From the NCBI GenBank assembly GCA_030620095.1, contig JAUTXW010002386.1, positions 372,001 to 436,000 of the forward strand: DNA of 64,000 bases, given 5' to 3'. Source of the DNA: Kuschelorhynchus macadamiae (lineage: Eukaryota > Arthropoda > Insecta > Coleoptera > Curculionidae). This document shows positions 57,825 to 64,000 of this stretch, one piece after another (position 1 is the stretch's first letter; each line of letters opens with the position of its first letter). Below the pieces are notes generated by a model that worked only from the letters and a program-made list of their open reading frames with translations, was not told the DNA's origin and did no database searches. The position numbers were made by a program, and so were the translations under genes.

Positions 57825-58136
57825 ATGAGTTCCAATATTCTAAAAGTAGGAGACAACGTAATAAGTGATGATTCAATAGTTAGTTACCAATATCAAACAC
57901 ATCAACCGTACTCTGCTACGACTTTGAACAACAACGATGAAATTAGGATACCTATTCAAACCCAAGATCTCTATACCTTACCTAGTCAAAGCTTTCTATA
58001 CATTGAAGGCAAACTGACAAAAGAGGATGGTACATTTAGTGACAACGTAAAGTTTACCAACAATGGTCTTATGTACCTTTTCGAAGAGATCCGTTACGAA
58101 TTGGGAGGAGTATGCATAGATCGAGTAAGGAATCCT
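57825..58136 (+). pseudogene. Major capsid protein of element A, truncated after ~104 codons
   Basis: Starts at ATG 57825 (MSSNILKVGDNVIS). Its conserved start (SIVSYQYQTHQPY, DEIRIPIQTQDLYTLPSQSF, LYIEGKLT, LMYLFEEIRYEL) matches the 412-residue capsid protein of element B. The homology stops at the codons for RVRNP at 58136. Immediately after comes AGTAGTTATAATATGGGAGC and pyrimidine-rich sequence not like any capsid gene, and the frame ends at 58202. About 300 residues are missing from the window. Confidence 0.85.
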
Positions 58137-58432
58137 AGTAGTTATAATATGGGAGCGCCTCCTCCTCCTCCTCTTCCTCTCTCTCATGTCCCTCATTCTT
58201 AACTTCCTCCCCTTTTATTCTCATTCGCATCATATTTTTAATTTTTTCTCTTTGTTCTCCCACATTTGATTTTGCATTCTTAAGTCTTATAAATAGATGC
58301 ATCATGATCATTTTAGTATGCCGAGGCACATTTACTAAGCTGTGCTCGAGTTGCGTAAAAAGTTATTTTTGAATTTTTCCACCAATTTTGTATAAAACAA
58401 AAAGAAAAAATGTGTCAAGTAATAAGTGAATT
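58137..58432. other. Candidate terminal-repeat and promoter region of element B
   Basis: Starts AGTAGTTATAATATGGGAGC, then a pyrimidine-rich run (CTCCTCCTCCTCCTCTTCCT) and no meaningful frame. A TATA box (TATAAAA, 58391-58397) stands 36 bases before the ATG at 58433. I call it a terminal repeat only because of its place; the second copy is not in the window. Confidence 0.35.
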
Positions 58433-58822
58433 ATGTGTAATCGCGAAAAATTAACTACAACTATCAGACAGTTAAAAGTTAAATATCTCAATTTCTTTGA
58501 AGTGATTTCGAAAGATGAATACACCAAGCTGTTTTATCCACTGAAACGAGATTATTTGGAAGCAATTGACTGTTGTGATGATTATTTAGAAGGAATTATA
58601 AGCCTTACTACGTTTTTCAATACATTTGGGAAATCATACTTTGTAGGAGAATTAAGCCACCTAATAGAATTTATAGGAGAAGATTGCCAATTTATACCTG
58701 CTATTATTGCAACCCAAAAGAGGTTTCAATTATACGAAGATAAAAAACAGGTATTATCAAAGAAAGTTAATCCTATTCGCAAGAGACGTCCCCCTACATA
58801 TTTAAAATATTATGTTAAATAA
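58433..58822 (+). CDS. Small paralogous protein 1 of element B (129 aa)
   Basis: First of three consecutive same-strand genes with related sequences. The shared core here is DYLEAIDCCDDYLEGIISLT then FFNTFGKSYFVGELSHLIEF. The C-terminus is basic and Pro-rich (RKRRPPTYLKYYVK). It appears all-helical, with no signal peptide or catalytic motif. A TATA box lies 36 bases before the ATG (58391-58397). Function unknown; accessory or host-interaction proteins often occupy element ends, which is only inference. Confidence 0.65.
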   Translation: MCNREKLTTTIRQLKVKYLNFFEVISKDEYTKLFYPLKRDYLEAIDCCDDYLEGIISLTTFFNTFGKSYFVGELSHLIEFIGEDCQFIPAIIATQKRFQLYEDKKQVLSKKVNPIRKRRPPTYLKYYVK

Positions 58823-58827
58823 ATGAA

Positions 58828-59118
58828 ATGGCTGAGTTGCTGATTGCAGTTAAATTATTAGAGGAGAAATTTAGTAATCTTTCAAAAACCTATTTCTCAT
58901 ATTGTATGGCAAGTGGTCCGGAGTGGATAGACTTTTATTGTAATCAATCTGAGGAATTCGTAAAGGCTGCCCTCTGTTGCAACAAATACATTGAAACATT
59001 AAATTTTTTTCAACTTATTCAAGATCTAAAAGATATTGGCTTTGGTTACTATTTAAAAGACTTGAAGCAATTTATTGACGAGGATACTATTCTTCAAGAA
59101 ATTGAAAAGGAAGAATAA
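58828..59118 (+). CDS. Small paralogous protein 2 of element B (96 aa)
   Basis: Begins MAELLIAVKLLEEKFSNLSK. The segment AALCCNKYIETLNFFQLIQD then LKDIGFGYYLKDLKQFIDED aligns with the Cys-x-x-Tyr-(Leu/Ile)...FG/GYY...L-x-x-(L/F)-x-x-FI pattern of its neighbours. Only 5 bp separate it from the stop of the preceding gene, suggesting a polycistronic unit or a gene duplication in place. Helical and acidic at the end (EIEKEE). Function unknown. Confidence 0.65.
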   Translation: MAELLIAVKLLEEKFSNLSKTYFSYCMASGPEWIDFYCNQSEEFVKAALCCNKYIETLNFFQLIQDLKDIGFGYYLKDLKQFIDEDTILQEIEKEE

Positions 59119-59135
59119 ATTTAATAATATTTACA

Positions 59136-59411
59136 ATGGAGCAAATGGTTACTGAAATGTATGAAGAGTTTATTATATCTGCTGCATACTTCCAATATTT
59201 ATCAATTGTAGGCGAAGAAGACGCAGAAGCACAAGATTTGTCAGCATATGTTAATAATATAGATCGAATGGAACAATGTAAATTAGCCGCTAAATTTTGT
59301 AATGATTATTTAAAATATAAAAATGAGTATGAACTTTTAAATGAATTTAGAAAATTAGATTTAAGGTATCATATTAATTGTATTCAATCATGGTTGGTTA
59401 ATGCAAAATAA
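59136..59411 (+). CDS. Small paralogous protein 3 of element B (91 aa)
   Basis: Begins MEQMVTEMYEEFIISAAYFQ. Its KLAAKFCNDYLKYKNEYELL then NEFRKLDLRYHINCIQSWLV follows the same pattern as the two upstream genes. The gap to the previous gene is 17 bp. It converges with the DIQGF gene, whose stop lies 26 bp beyond. Similarity among the three is modest but continuous over about 45 residues. Function unknown. Confidence 0.6.
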   Translation: MEQMVTEMYEEFIISAAYFQYLSIVGEEDAEAQDLSAYVNNIDRMEQCKLAAKFCNDYLKYKNEYELLNEFRKLDLRYHINCIQSWLVNAK

Positions 59412-59436
59412 AAAGGTAATTAAGTTTTTTATATTT

Positions 59437-59886
59437 TTATTCATTCATAAAACAATTGTCATATAAAAATAACACATTTGTCAAAGCACACATACAAGGT
59501 GATTTTGAATGATAGAAGCATTTTGGTTCCATTAGCTTTAGCGCTGGTTGTTCATCTATTTCAATCACAGGCTTTTTAGAATATTTCTGTATAAAATCCT
59601 TTTTTTCGCTTCCTTTTACAAAAACAAAATCTGCTTTCTTCGTAAGTGTTTCAATTATTTTTGGGAAATGATGTAATGGAGTAAATCCATTATTCCAATG
59701 TATACAATGATAATTTTTCGTTAACCATACCGCCTGCTTGTGACAATCAGGTGAAAGAAACTCCATTGGAAAAGGCCTTTTAAAAATGTAATGAGTCATT
59801 TCATAACCATCAAAAGCTGCAAGCTCTTTCGGTATAAATTTATTTTTTTCATCCTTGAATCCTTGAATATCTATAACCAATCTCAT
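59437..59886 (-). CDS. Conserved hypothetical 'DIQGF' protein of element B (149 aa)
   Basis: Starts MRLVIDIQGFKDEKNKFIPK. It has His/Cys positions in KRPFPMEFLSPDCHKQAVWL, a CIHWNNGFTPLHHF segment, and a C-terminal CFYHSKSPCMCALTNVLFLY with several Cys/His that could bind metal. I recall similar proteins in insect genomes near Maverick capsid genes, but no named function. The first strand plus Asp (VIDIQGF) is compatible with an RNase-H/exonuclease-like fold; that is only a suggestion. It is the last gene of the leftward capsid unit. Its ATG overlaps the TGA of the 41-codon gene upstream (ATGA). Confidence 0.65.
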   Translation of the reverse strand: MRLVIDIQGFKDEKNKFIPKELAAFDGYEMTHYIFKRPFPMEFLSPDCHKQAVWLTKNYHCIHWNNGFTPLHHFPKIIETLTKKADFVFVKGSEKKDFIQKYSKKPVIEIDEQPALKLMEPKCFYHSKSPCMCALTNVLFLYDNCFMNE

Positions 59887-60008
59887 ATTTTCAAAGCAGC
59901 AAATTTTTTAATGAGACTTTTTTTACTTGAATAATTTGCAATTTCTTCTTTCAGTTGATTAATTTTAAAAATAAATTTTTCAATTTGTAGTTGTAGTTTT
60001 GATGTCAT
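59883..60008 (-). CDS. Short helical protein (41 aa) overlapping the DIQGF gene
   Basis: ATG at 60008 and TGA at 59885-59883. The product is a single amphipathic helix (LQIEKFIFKINQLKEEIANY) with a basic end. Its stop overlaps the next start by ATGA, a translational-coupling-type arrangement that suggests this frame is read. Too short for homology by eye. Confidence 0.45.
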   Translation of the reverse strand: MTSKLQLQIEKFIFKINQLKEEIANYSSKKSLIKKFAALKI

Positions 60009-60077
60009 GACTAAAACTAAAAGCTTTTGAAAATTTCTTTAAATTAAATCGAAATATGAAAATAGTGGGGATAAAGT

Positions 60078-61316
60078 TTATAATTGTTTCACAATTTTAG
60101 TAAGAGGGTTGTAGCTAAATAATTTGTCATGTAAAATAAGACAATAAGCAGAAGTATCTTTTTTAATTGCATTGTGTGTCTCAAATTCAATTCTCATTAC
60201 TACGGATCCCGTTTGAATTGTTTCTTTTTGATGGGAGCAATCAATATGTGTAATAGGACTAATGTTTTTGAATTGTTCAGGATTAAAAATGGGTTCATTT
60301 GGAACACCATAGTAAGACTGTCTAAAGTTGGCAAACATTTCGTATAAAGCAGAAAATTTGTTTTCTTCGAAATTTAAGTACAAATCGTGATAAGGATATC
60401 TTTCAGAATTTAAATATACTCTAATATTTGACAAGGTAATATTGTCAAATTTACTCATATCTTTAACAATTTTCCCTTTTCTGTTTTCTTGAAAGCCAAT
60501 CACAACATGACGAGGAGCTTCTAGTTTACTAGTTGTTTTTACCGGCCATGTGTGACGGGTTGTTTCGGTTAGAGAAGAATATTCAACAAGTTCCCAACTC
60601 CTGAATCCTATCAATATATCTTTATTTGATTCTAATATTTTTGATAGAGCAAGTTGTTGTGGCATATCAACTAAAATGTGAGGAACTTTCCAATAAATTT
60701 TATCGAAAGTAACCAATGGAGTGTCAGGAGCAGTAACAAGGTGTGCCGGATCTTCTTTGAAAATAACACCATCTAAATCATCAGTTGATCTAATAAGAAC
60801 CAATTCCTGTTTCATATTCATAATAATTTTTCTGTAATCTTCAAAAAATCCTAAAAGCATTTTTAGTGGTATGGATACGGAGAATTTTCCATCATTATCA
60901 ACTAAAATTGTATCACCTTCTTTCCGATGTGGAAACCAACCTGCATTTTCCAGTTTTAAACTTTCGTTGGTATTGTGAGAAAGGTAGCTTTTTAAGGTTG
61001 ATGCTAATCCAACATTTCTTATTGAATCTATAGTAATTCCGTTTAGTTCATAGCGGATTTCTCTGAACAAAAAGGCTATACCATTGTTAATAAATAGCAA
61101 TTCTTTCTTATATTTACCTTCTGTATTAGTTAATTTTCCTTCGATATAAAGTAAACTATCTGATGGTAGAGTGTAAGCATCGAGTTCTTGAATTGGGATC
61201 CTTATTTCATCATTGTAATCGAATTTTGAAGAAATATATGGTTGATATGTGTGAAGCTCAGAACTGACGATGGAATTGTCTACATAAAGCTTTTCGTTTA
61301 CGTTTAATATGTTCAT
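60078..61316 (-). CDS. Major capsid protein of element B (412 aa)
   Basis: Complete frame with ATG at 61316. The start is VDNSIVSSELHTYQPY, then YNDEIRIPIQELDAYTLPSD, LLYIEGKLT and AFLFREIRYELNG, homologous to the truncated gene in element A. It has a long beta-rich body with YPYHDLYLNFEENKFS near the end and SVVMRIEFETHNAIKKDTSA at the C-terminus, all expected of the hexon-like major capsid of adintovirus/Maverick elements. Jelly-roll folding is inferred. Its start overlaps the stop of the preceding small gene in TAATG. It is intact, and the protease gene in the same unit would act on its partners. Confidence 0.8.
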   Translation of the reverse strand: MNILNVNEKLYVDNSIVSSELHTYQPYISSKFDYNDEIRIPIQELDAYTLPSDSLLYIEGKLTNTEGKYKKELLFINNGIAFLFREIRYELNGITIDSIRNVGLASTLKSYLSHNTNESLKLENAGWFPHRKEGDTILVDNDGKFSVSIPLKMLLGFFEDYRKIIMNMKQELVLIRSTDDLDGVIFKEDPAHLVTAPDTPLVTFDKIYWKVPHILVDMPQQLALSKILESNKDILIGFRSWELVEYSSLTETTRHTWPVKTTSKLEAPRHVVIGFQENRKGKIVKDMSKFDNITLSNIRVYLNSERYPYHDLYLNFEENKFSALYEMFANFRQSYYGVPNEPIFNPEQFKNISPITHIDCSHQKETIQTGSVVMRIEFETHNAIKKDTSAYCLILHDKLFSYNPLTKIVKQL

Positions 61317-61495
61317 TATTTTAAAACAGTGAAACCCAAGGATGTGAGAAATTTACGATTATCTCGTCTTAACTTGTTGGTGTTGGATTTGATACTGAAC
61401 TGTTGTTTAGGCTTTTTCTTTTTATAAGTTTTTACTTTGTTGATAGTGGTAGGGGCAAGTCTCATCCCAAGGGCTCTATTATATCTAACAACCAT
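61316..61495 (-). CDS. Small basic capsid-associated protein of element B (59 aa)
   Basis: ATG at 61495 (MVVRYNRALGMRLAPTTINK), one base after the penton-like stop at 61497; stop at 61318-61316 overlapping the capsid start (TAATG). Strongly basic (KTYKKKKPKQQ) with a C-terminal LRRDNRKFLTSLGFTVL. The homologous segment in element A is fused to the penton-like protein. Such a conserved basic tail could be a cementing or scaffold peptide; that is inference. An upstream GTG at 61507 would add four residues. Confidence 0.65.
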   Translation of the reverse strand: MVVRYNRALGMRLAPTTINKVKTYKKKKPKQQFSIKSNTNKLRRDNRKFLTSLGFTVLK

Positions 61496-61496
61496 T

Positions 61497-62195
61497 TTAT
61501 ATTTCACTTGTTTGTAAATGCAACCTTACTGTTATAGTTTCTCCTCTAAAACTGATAAGTTCTCCGTCTTGATCAACTATTTTAACTGTTATATTGTTAA
61601 TTGCTTTGACGCTAACTGGAAAATACAAAATGGGCAAAGGAGATTCAACTATTTTATACCCTGGAGCTACAGTTGGATAAAACTGGTGAATAATATGAAC
61701 AGGTTTACCATTATTGTAAGAACCGACACAAATATTACAGTCAATACAAATAGCATTCACCTTAGTTATTTTTGCAACATTATCTGATTCTTCCTCTTTC
61801 ATAGCTTCTAGTATCCTGCTATTAAAACCCAACATTTTTCCTATCGAATCTTCCTTGGTAAAATCAATTATTCTACTACACATTAAAAAAGTTTTTAGAG
61901 TATTAACATTTGCTTTTAAAAGAAAAAAAATTTTTTCATTCGGAAATAAATCTTCTATACTTTCTCTTATGTATGTTTCTATATCTGTAATGTCATAAGT
62001 TCCGTCGGGAATAACAATTACTTTATTATCTATATAAAATTTATTATATCCTTCTTTTATATTGGGGATAGTCATAAACGTTTCAAAATCAGCTAAACCC
62101 AGGTAATATTGTTTTTCATCCTCTAAATATATGGGCGGATTAAAATCAGCAGACAAAACAGAACTGTTTCCTGATATGGCAATTGTGGTAGACAT
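61497..62195 (-). CDS. Penton-like minor capsid protein of element B (232 aa)
   Basis: Starts MSTTIAISGNSSVLSADFNP. Shared motifs with element A: YYLGLADFETFMTIPNIKEG, VIPDGTYDITDIETYIRESI, DSIGKMLGFNSRILEA, APGYKIVESPLPILYFPVSV and TITVRLHLQ. The size and place between protease and major capsid match the minor (penton) capsid of Maverick/adintovirus elements, where it would sit at the vertices. No damage seen. The next gene starts one base after its stop. Confidence 0.72.
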   Translation of the reverse strand: MSTTIAISGNSSVLSADFNPPIYLEDEKQYYLGLADFETFMTIPNIKEGYNKFYIDNKVIVIPDGTYDITDIETYIRESIEDLFPNEKIFFLLKANVNTLKTFLMCSRIIDFTKEDSIGKMLGFNSRILEAMKEEESDNVAKITKVNAICIDCNICVGSYNNGKPVHIIHQFYPTVAPGYKIVESPLPILYFPVSVKAINNITVKIVDQDGELISFRGETITVRLHLQTSEI

Positions 62196-62237
62196 TGCAG
62201 TTTATTTATGAATGAGATATTACAATAAATAATGAGT

Positions 62238-62606
62238 TTATATATTTTTTTGCAAAAATTTTAGGGATAGTTGACCACAGTTATATGAATTAAATTTTTG
62301 TTTATTTTCATAAGTATAAAATACATCCACTTTGCCATTCGAATTAAAATATTTGAGAAGTTCAAAAGGTGGTTTTAAATTTCCATAACTATCAAAATAT
62401 ATTACATTTTTGTTATTTTTAATATAAGCAGTCCAATGAGATCCTTTATTTTGTTTTTTATCCAAATTTACAATACCACATTCTTTCAGATTAATTTTTT
62501 TTGGAAGTTCATCGAGCATAAAAACACCTCTAAAGCCAGTTATTTTTAACAGCTTTACATATTTAATAATATCATTGTTCGTAAGTGCTCTTTTTGGAAA
62601 ACTTAT
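62238..62606 (-). CDS. Adenain-type cysteine protease of element B, start codon unclear
   Basis: The catalytic segments are GSHWTAY (His), YFDSYGN (Asp) and NSYNCGQLSLKF (Cys). From ATG 62519 (MLDELPKKI) the product is 93 residues. Coding similarity extends 29 residues further upstream in frame (RALTNNDIIKYVKLLKI), but the codon where Met is expected is ATA (62606-62604). It overlaps the stop of the PLA2 gene. Either translation begins at the internal ATG, or the start has been lost, or initiation is non-AUG. The reading frame is otherwise clean. Family role: virion maturation. Confidence 0.78.
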   Translation of the reverse strand: MSFPKRALTNNDIIKYVKLLKITGFRGVFMLDELPKKINLKECGIVNLDKKQNKGSHWTAYIKNNKNVIYFDSYGNLKPPFELLKYFNSNGKVDVFYTYENKQKFNSYNCGQLSLKFLQKNI

Positions 62607-63322
62607 TTTGAGTTTTTTTTTTGTCTGATTGCTTTCATTTTGACGGATCCTCCTTTATAAGGTCTAATAAATAGTCCCTTTCCTTTATATGGTCTAATAT
62701 ATAATCCTTTACCTTCTTTAGAAGCATTTTCCATTGCAATATTATGTCTATGTATTTCTTCTAGTTGCTGTTTAGCTGCTTTAGCATCATTTACTGCCTT
62801 AGCAATTCCTGCCGCGCCTCCACCTAGTGCACCCAGGGCGCCAAGAATGGGAAACAAAAGAGGTAGAAATCCTCCAATTTTTTTGGGTGTTCGAATGATA
62901 CGTTTTTTTCTCAATTTAAGTTTACCCCCTTTTGTATTTTTTAATCCCAAACCGAACTTTCTTTTACCCTTCATTATTCCTGCAACACTTAAAGCTGCAA
63001 TTTTTTCACCAATAGAAGAATCTTTAGCTTTTACCCTATCCCAGGCTTTTTTTTCTAATATTTGGTCAGATATGTGTCTTTTTGATAAATCTTCAGTCTG
63101 AGAGTAAGATATATCATGTTCTTTGCAAGCGGAATCCAATGGATTTACACCAACGTCACCTCTAGTTAATCTTTTTTCCAAGTTGGTGCCGGGACCACAA
63201 TAATTATATCCTGGTATATGAACTTCGAAAGGTAATTTACTAATTAATTTATTTACTAAACCAGAGCCTTTTCTATTACGTCTTTTAATAGTTTTTTTCA
63301 ACTTATGACGACCCACAGTCAT
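62603..63322 (-). CDS. PLA2-domain capsid protein fused to a membrane/core segment, element B (239 aa)
   Basis: The basic N-terminus is followed by a parvovirus VP1-type phospholipase A2 domain. The Ca2+ loop YCGPGT is at residues 41-46, and the catalytic His-Asp dyad ACKEHD at 65-70 (H69, D70). Then come a spacer and an RIIRTPKKIGGFLPLLFPIL hydrophobic Gly/Leu-rich stretch (~146-172), NDAKAAKQQLEEIHRHNIAM, and a Lys/Gly-rich tail with two YIRPYKG-type repeats. In element A these two halves are separate genes. In parvoviruses and adintoviruses the PLA2 is exposed during entry to open the endosome. Intact frame; activity is inferred from the motifs. Confidence 0.85.
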   Translation of the reverse strand: MTVGRHKLKKTIKRRNRKGSGLVNKLISKLPFEVHIPGYNYCGPGTNLEKRLTRGDVGVNPLDSACKEHDISYSQTEDLSKRHISDQILEKKAWDRVKAKDSSIGEKIAALSVAGIMKGKRKFGLGLKNTKGGKLKLRKKRIIRTPKKIGGFLPLLFPILGALGALGGGAAGIAKAVNDAKAAKQQLEEIHRHNIAMENASKEGKGLYIRPYKGKGLFIRPYKGGSVKMKAIRQKKNSK

Positions 63323-63330
63323 TGAAGTTC

Positions 63331-63372
63331 TTTTTATACTAAAAACACATTGACATTTTTCTGGTATAAATA
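63331..63372. promoter_or_regulatory. Divergent promoter region of element B
   Basis: The 87 bp between the PLA2 (-) and ATPase (+) start codons hold two TATA-like boxes: TATAAAAA on the minus strand (63338-63331) and TATAAATA on the plus strand (63365-63372). The plus box lies about 45 bases before the ATPase ATG, a normal spacing. The minus box lies only 16 bases before the PLA2 ATG, which is unusually close. Confidence 0.4.
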
Positions 63373-63409
63373 CTTTTACAGCTAAAAATATTTACTAGTG
63401 TGATTAAGA

Positions 63410-64000
63410 ATGAGGATTGAAAAACAAAAATTCTCATTACCAGTAAATAATCATGACGAAAAAATTTTAAGTAAACAGTTGAGAAAACATGGTGACTTAT
63501 TTTGCGGTGGTTCAAAAAGAGGGCTTATAGTTGGTTGCAGTGGTAGCGGTAAAACCAACGTTATGCTTACACTGCTCGAGCATCCTAATGGAATTAGGTT
63601 TGAAAATGTCTATGTTTATTCAAAGTCATTAGATCAACCAAAATATGAATATTTAAGGAAGTTGTTAAAGCCTATGAAAGAAATTGGATACTTTGAATAT
63701 GATAGCGATGAGAACATTATTTCACCTCATGAGATAAAGCCAAATTCCGTTATCATTTTTGATGATATTCCTTGTCATAATCAATCTATTATTAGGGACT
63801 ATTTCACGCATGGAAGGCATAGAAACACCGATTGTTTTTTTATTTTTCAAGGATATTCCTCAATCCTTAAACGTCTAATTCGAGAAAATGCAAACTTATT
63901 AATTTTATTTAAACAGGACTGTTTGAGTTTAAAACATATATATAATGACCACTGTATATTGGATATGACATTTGATCAGTTTAAAAATATTTGTGCTAAC
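63410..64000 (+). CDS. Packaging ATPase (FtsK/HerA, A32-like) of element B, truncated by window edge
   Basis: ATG at 63410 (MRIEKQKFSLPVNNHDEK). Walker A GCSGSGKT (residues 42-49) and a Walker B region SVIIFDDI farther on, followed by DCFFIFQGYSSILKRLIREN. It resembles element A's ATPase (EHPNG-FENVY-YSKSL and LILFKQD segments) but differs at many positions, so B is not a recent copy of A. The window ends within the C-terminal third. It faces away from the capsid unit, as in element A. Confidence 0.88.
   Translation, partial: MRIEKQKFSLPVNNHDEKILSKQLRKHGDLFCGGSKRGLIVGCSGSGKTNVMLTLLEHPNGIRFENVYVYSKSLDQPKYEYLRKLLKPMKEIGYFEYDSDENIISPHEIKPNSVIIFDDIPCHNQSIIRDYFTHGRHRNTDCFFIFQGYSSILKRLIRENANLLILFKQDCLSLKHIYNDHCILDMTFDQFKNICAN

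Larger units (their letters stand above)
50841..58136. mobile_element. Maverick/Polinton (adintovirus-like) element A, damaged
   Basis: The block contains the defining set: chromodomain integrase, packaging ATPase, adenain-type protease, penton-like and major capsid genes, plus a parvovirus-type PLA2 domain. They are arranged as two divergent units around 54786-54892. The left limit is not resolved; I saw no terminal repeat and start it at the first gene. The right limit is the abrupt end of the capsid frame at 58136. Damage: two stops in the PLA2 gene, a frameshift in each of two other genes, a changed integrase catalytic residue and a truncated capsid. DNA polymerase B is not seen. It may lie beyond element B. 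Confidence 0.85.
58137..64000. mobile_element. Maverick/Polinton (adintovirus-like) element B, opposite orientation, runs off the window
   Basis: Element B contains, on the minus strand, the DIQGF protein, major capsid, small capsid-associated protein, penton-like protein, protease and PLA2/core protein, with the packaging ATPase divergent on the plus strand at the edge. Every frame is open, unlike element A. I place its left end at 58137 because element A's capsid gene breaks there and the next bases are AG, the usual first bases of Polinton terminal repeats. The 6 bp AATCCT before it (58131-58136) would be the target duplication. The right end, integrase and polymerase are outside the window, so this boundary is a hypothesis. 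Confidence 0.75.

Noticed and set aside
58137..58210. Proline-rich C-terminus of the capsid protein of element A (58137-58202)
   Set aside because: It reads out of a pyrimidine-rich (CTC)n-like run just after homology to the capsid ends, so it is readthrough into another sequence.
61518..61787. Plus-strand 89-codon frame
   Set aside because: Shadow of the penton-like gene of element B, which has homology on the minus strand.
1..64000. Host protein-coding gene, rRNA or ordinary tRNA
   Set aside because: None found: every frame with recognisable motifs belongs to a mobile or virus-derived element, and the only tRNA-like sequence does not fold properly.
50841..64000. DNA polymerase B gene expected in a Maverick
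   Set aside because: No DTDS/YGDTD-type polymerase motif is seen in any frame here; it may be outside the window.

Overview
The window is AT-rich animal DNA that looks like a decayed, nested transposon landscape in an arthropod genome, most probably an insect. The reasons are the set of superfamilies present (P-element with THAP domain, Transib, PIF/Harbinger, two hAT families, Tc1/mariner, MULE, Gypsy, Maverick/Polinton), spliceosomal introns inside several elements, and CAGGGTG-ended miniature elements. I found no convincing host gene, rRNA, CRISPR array or bacterial-type operon. The order of insect cannot be settled by eye.

Layout. 1-3158: a four-exon MULE-type transposase on the minus strand, running off the left edge, with an ~840-bp palindromic miniature element in one intron. 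3264-6137: a PIF/Harbinger element whose transposase (+) and MADF accessory gene (-) interlock, each having an exon inside the other's intron. 7041-11788: a five-part P-element/THAP9-like gene (-), broken by one frameshift at an A8 run; its ~2-kb intron holds a degenerate repeat array. 12036-15176: a BED-finger hAT with perfect 8-bp target duplications and two frameshifts. 15.2-19.8 kb: non-coding, with a second degenerate repeat array. 19796-23480: a Transib (RAG1-like) element with matching 5-bp duplications, RSS-like termini and a six-codon first exon. 23785-30879: a Gypsy retrotransposon with ~98% similar LTRs, interrupted by a Tc1 element (25007-26401); its integrase appears to be spliced across an intron filled with 79-bp tandem repeats. 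31.6-32.7 kb: an LTR relic and a degraded mariner-family transposase. 32730-41282: a second LTR retrotransposon reduced to two LTRs plus gag remnants; one LTR is split by a 4.7-kb hAT (36322-41007). 43392-48923: a Tnp2/CACTA-like transposon with a large transposase-like protein and two accessory proteins, cut at its 5' side by a Transib fragment (48924-50180).

50.8-64.0 kb is the most interesting part: two Maverick/Polinton (adintovirus-like) virus-derived elements. Both carry a divergent pair of transcription blocks. One strand has the packaging ATPase (element A also has a chromodomain integrase, a DUF8207-like protein, a zinc-ribbon protein and a secreted protein). The other strand has a phospholipase A2-like protein, a membrane-active or core-like protein, an adenain-type cysteine protease, a penton-like minor capsid protein and the major capsid protein. 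Element A is old and damaged (stops, frameshifts, a lost integrase Asp). Element B is open-reading throughout and lies in the opposite orientation. Element A's capsid gene stops abruptly at 58136, where element B appears to begin, so B may have inserted into A. Element B also carries three tandem paralogous small proteins of unknown function near its end. No DNA polymerase B gene is visible; for both elements it could lie beyond the right edge. Exon boundaries given here are inferred by eye from GT/AG sites and frame continuity.
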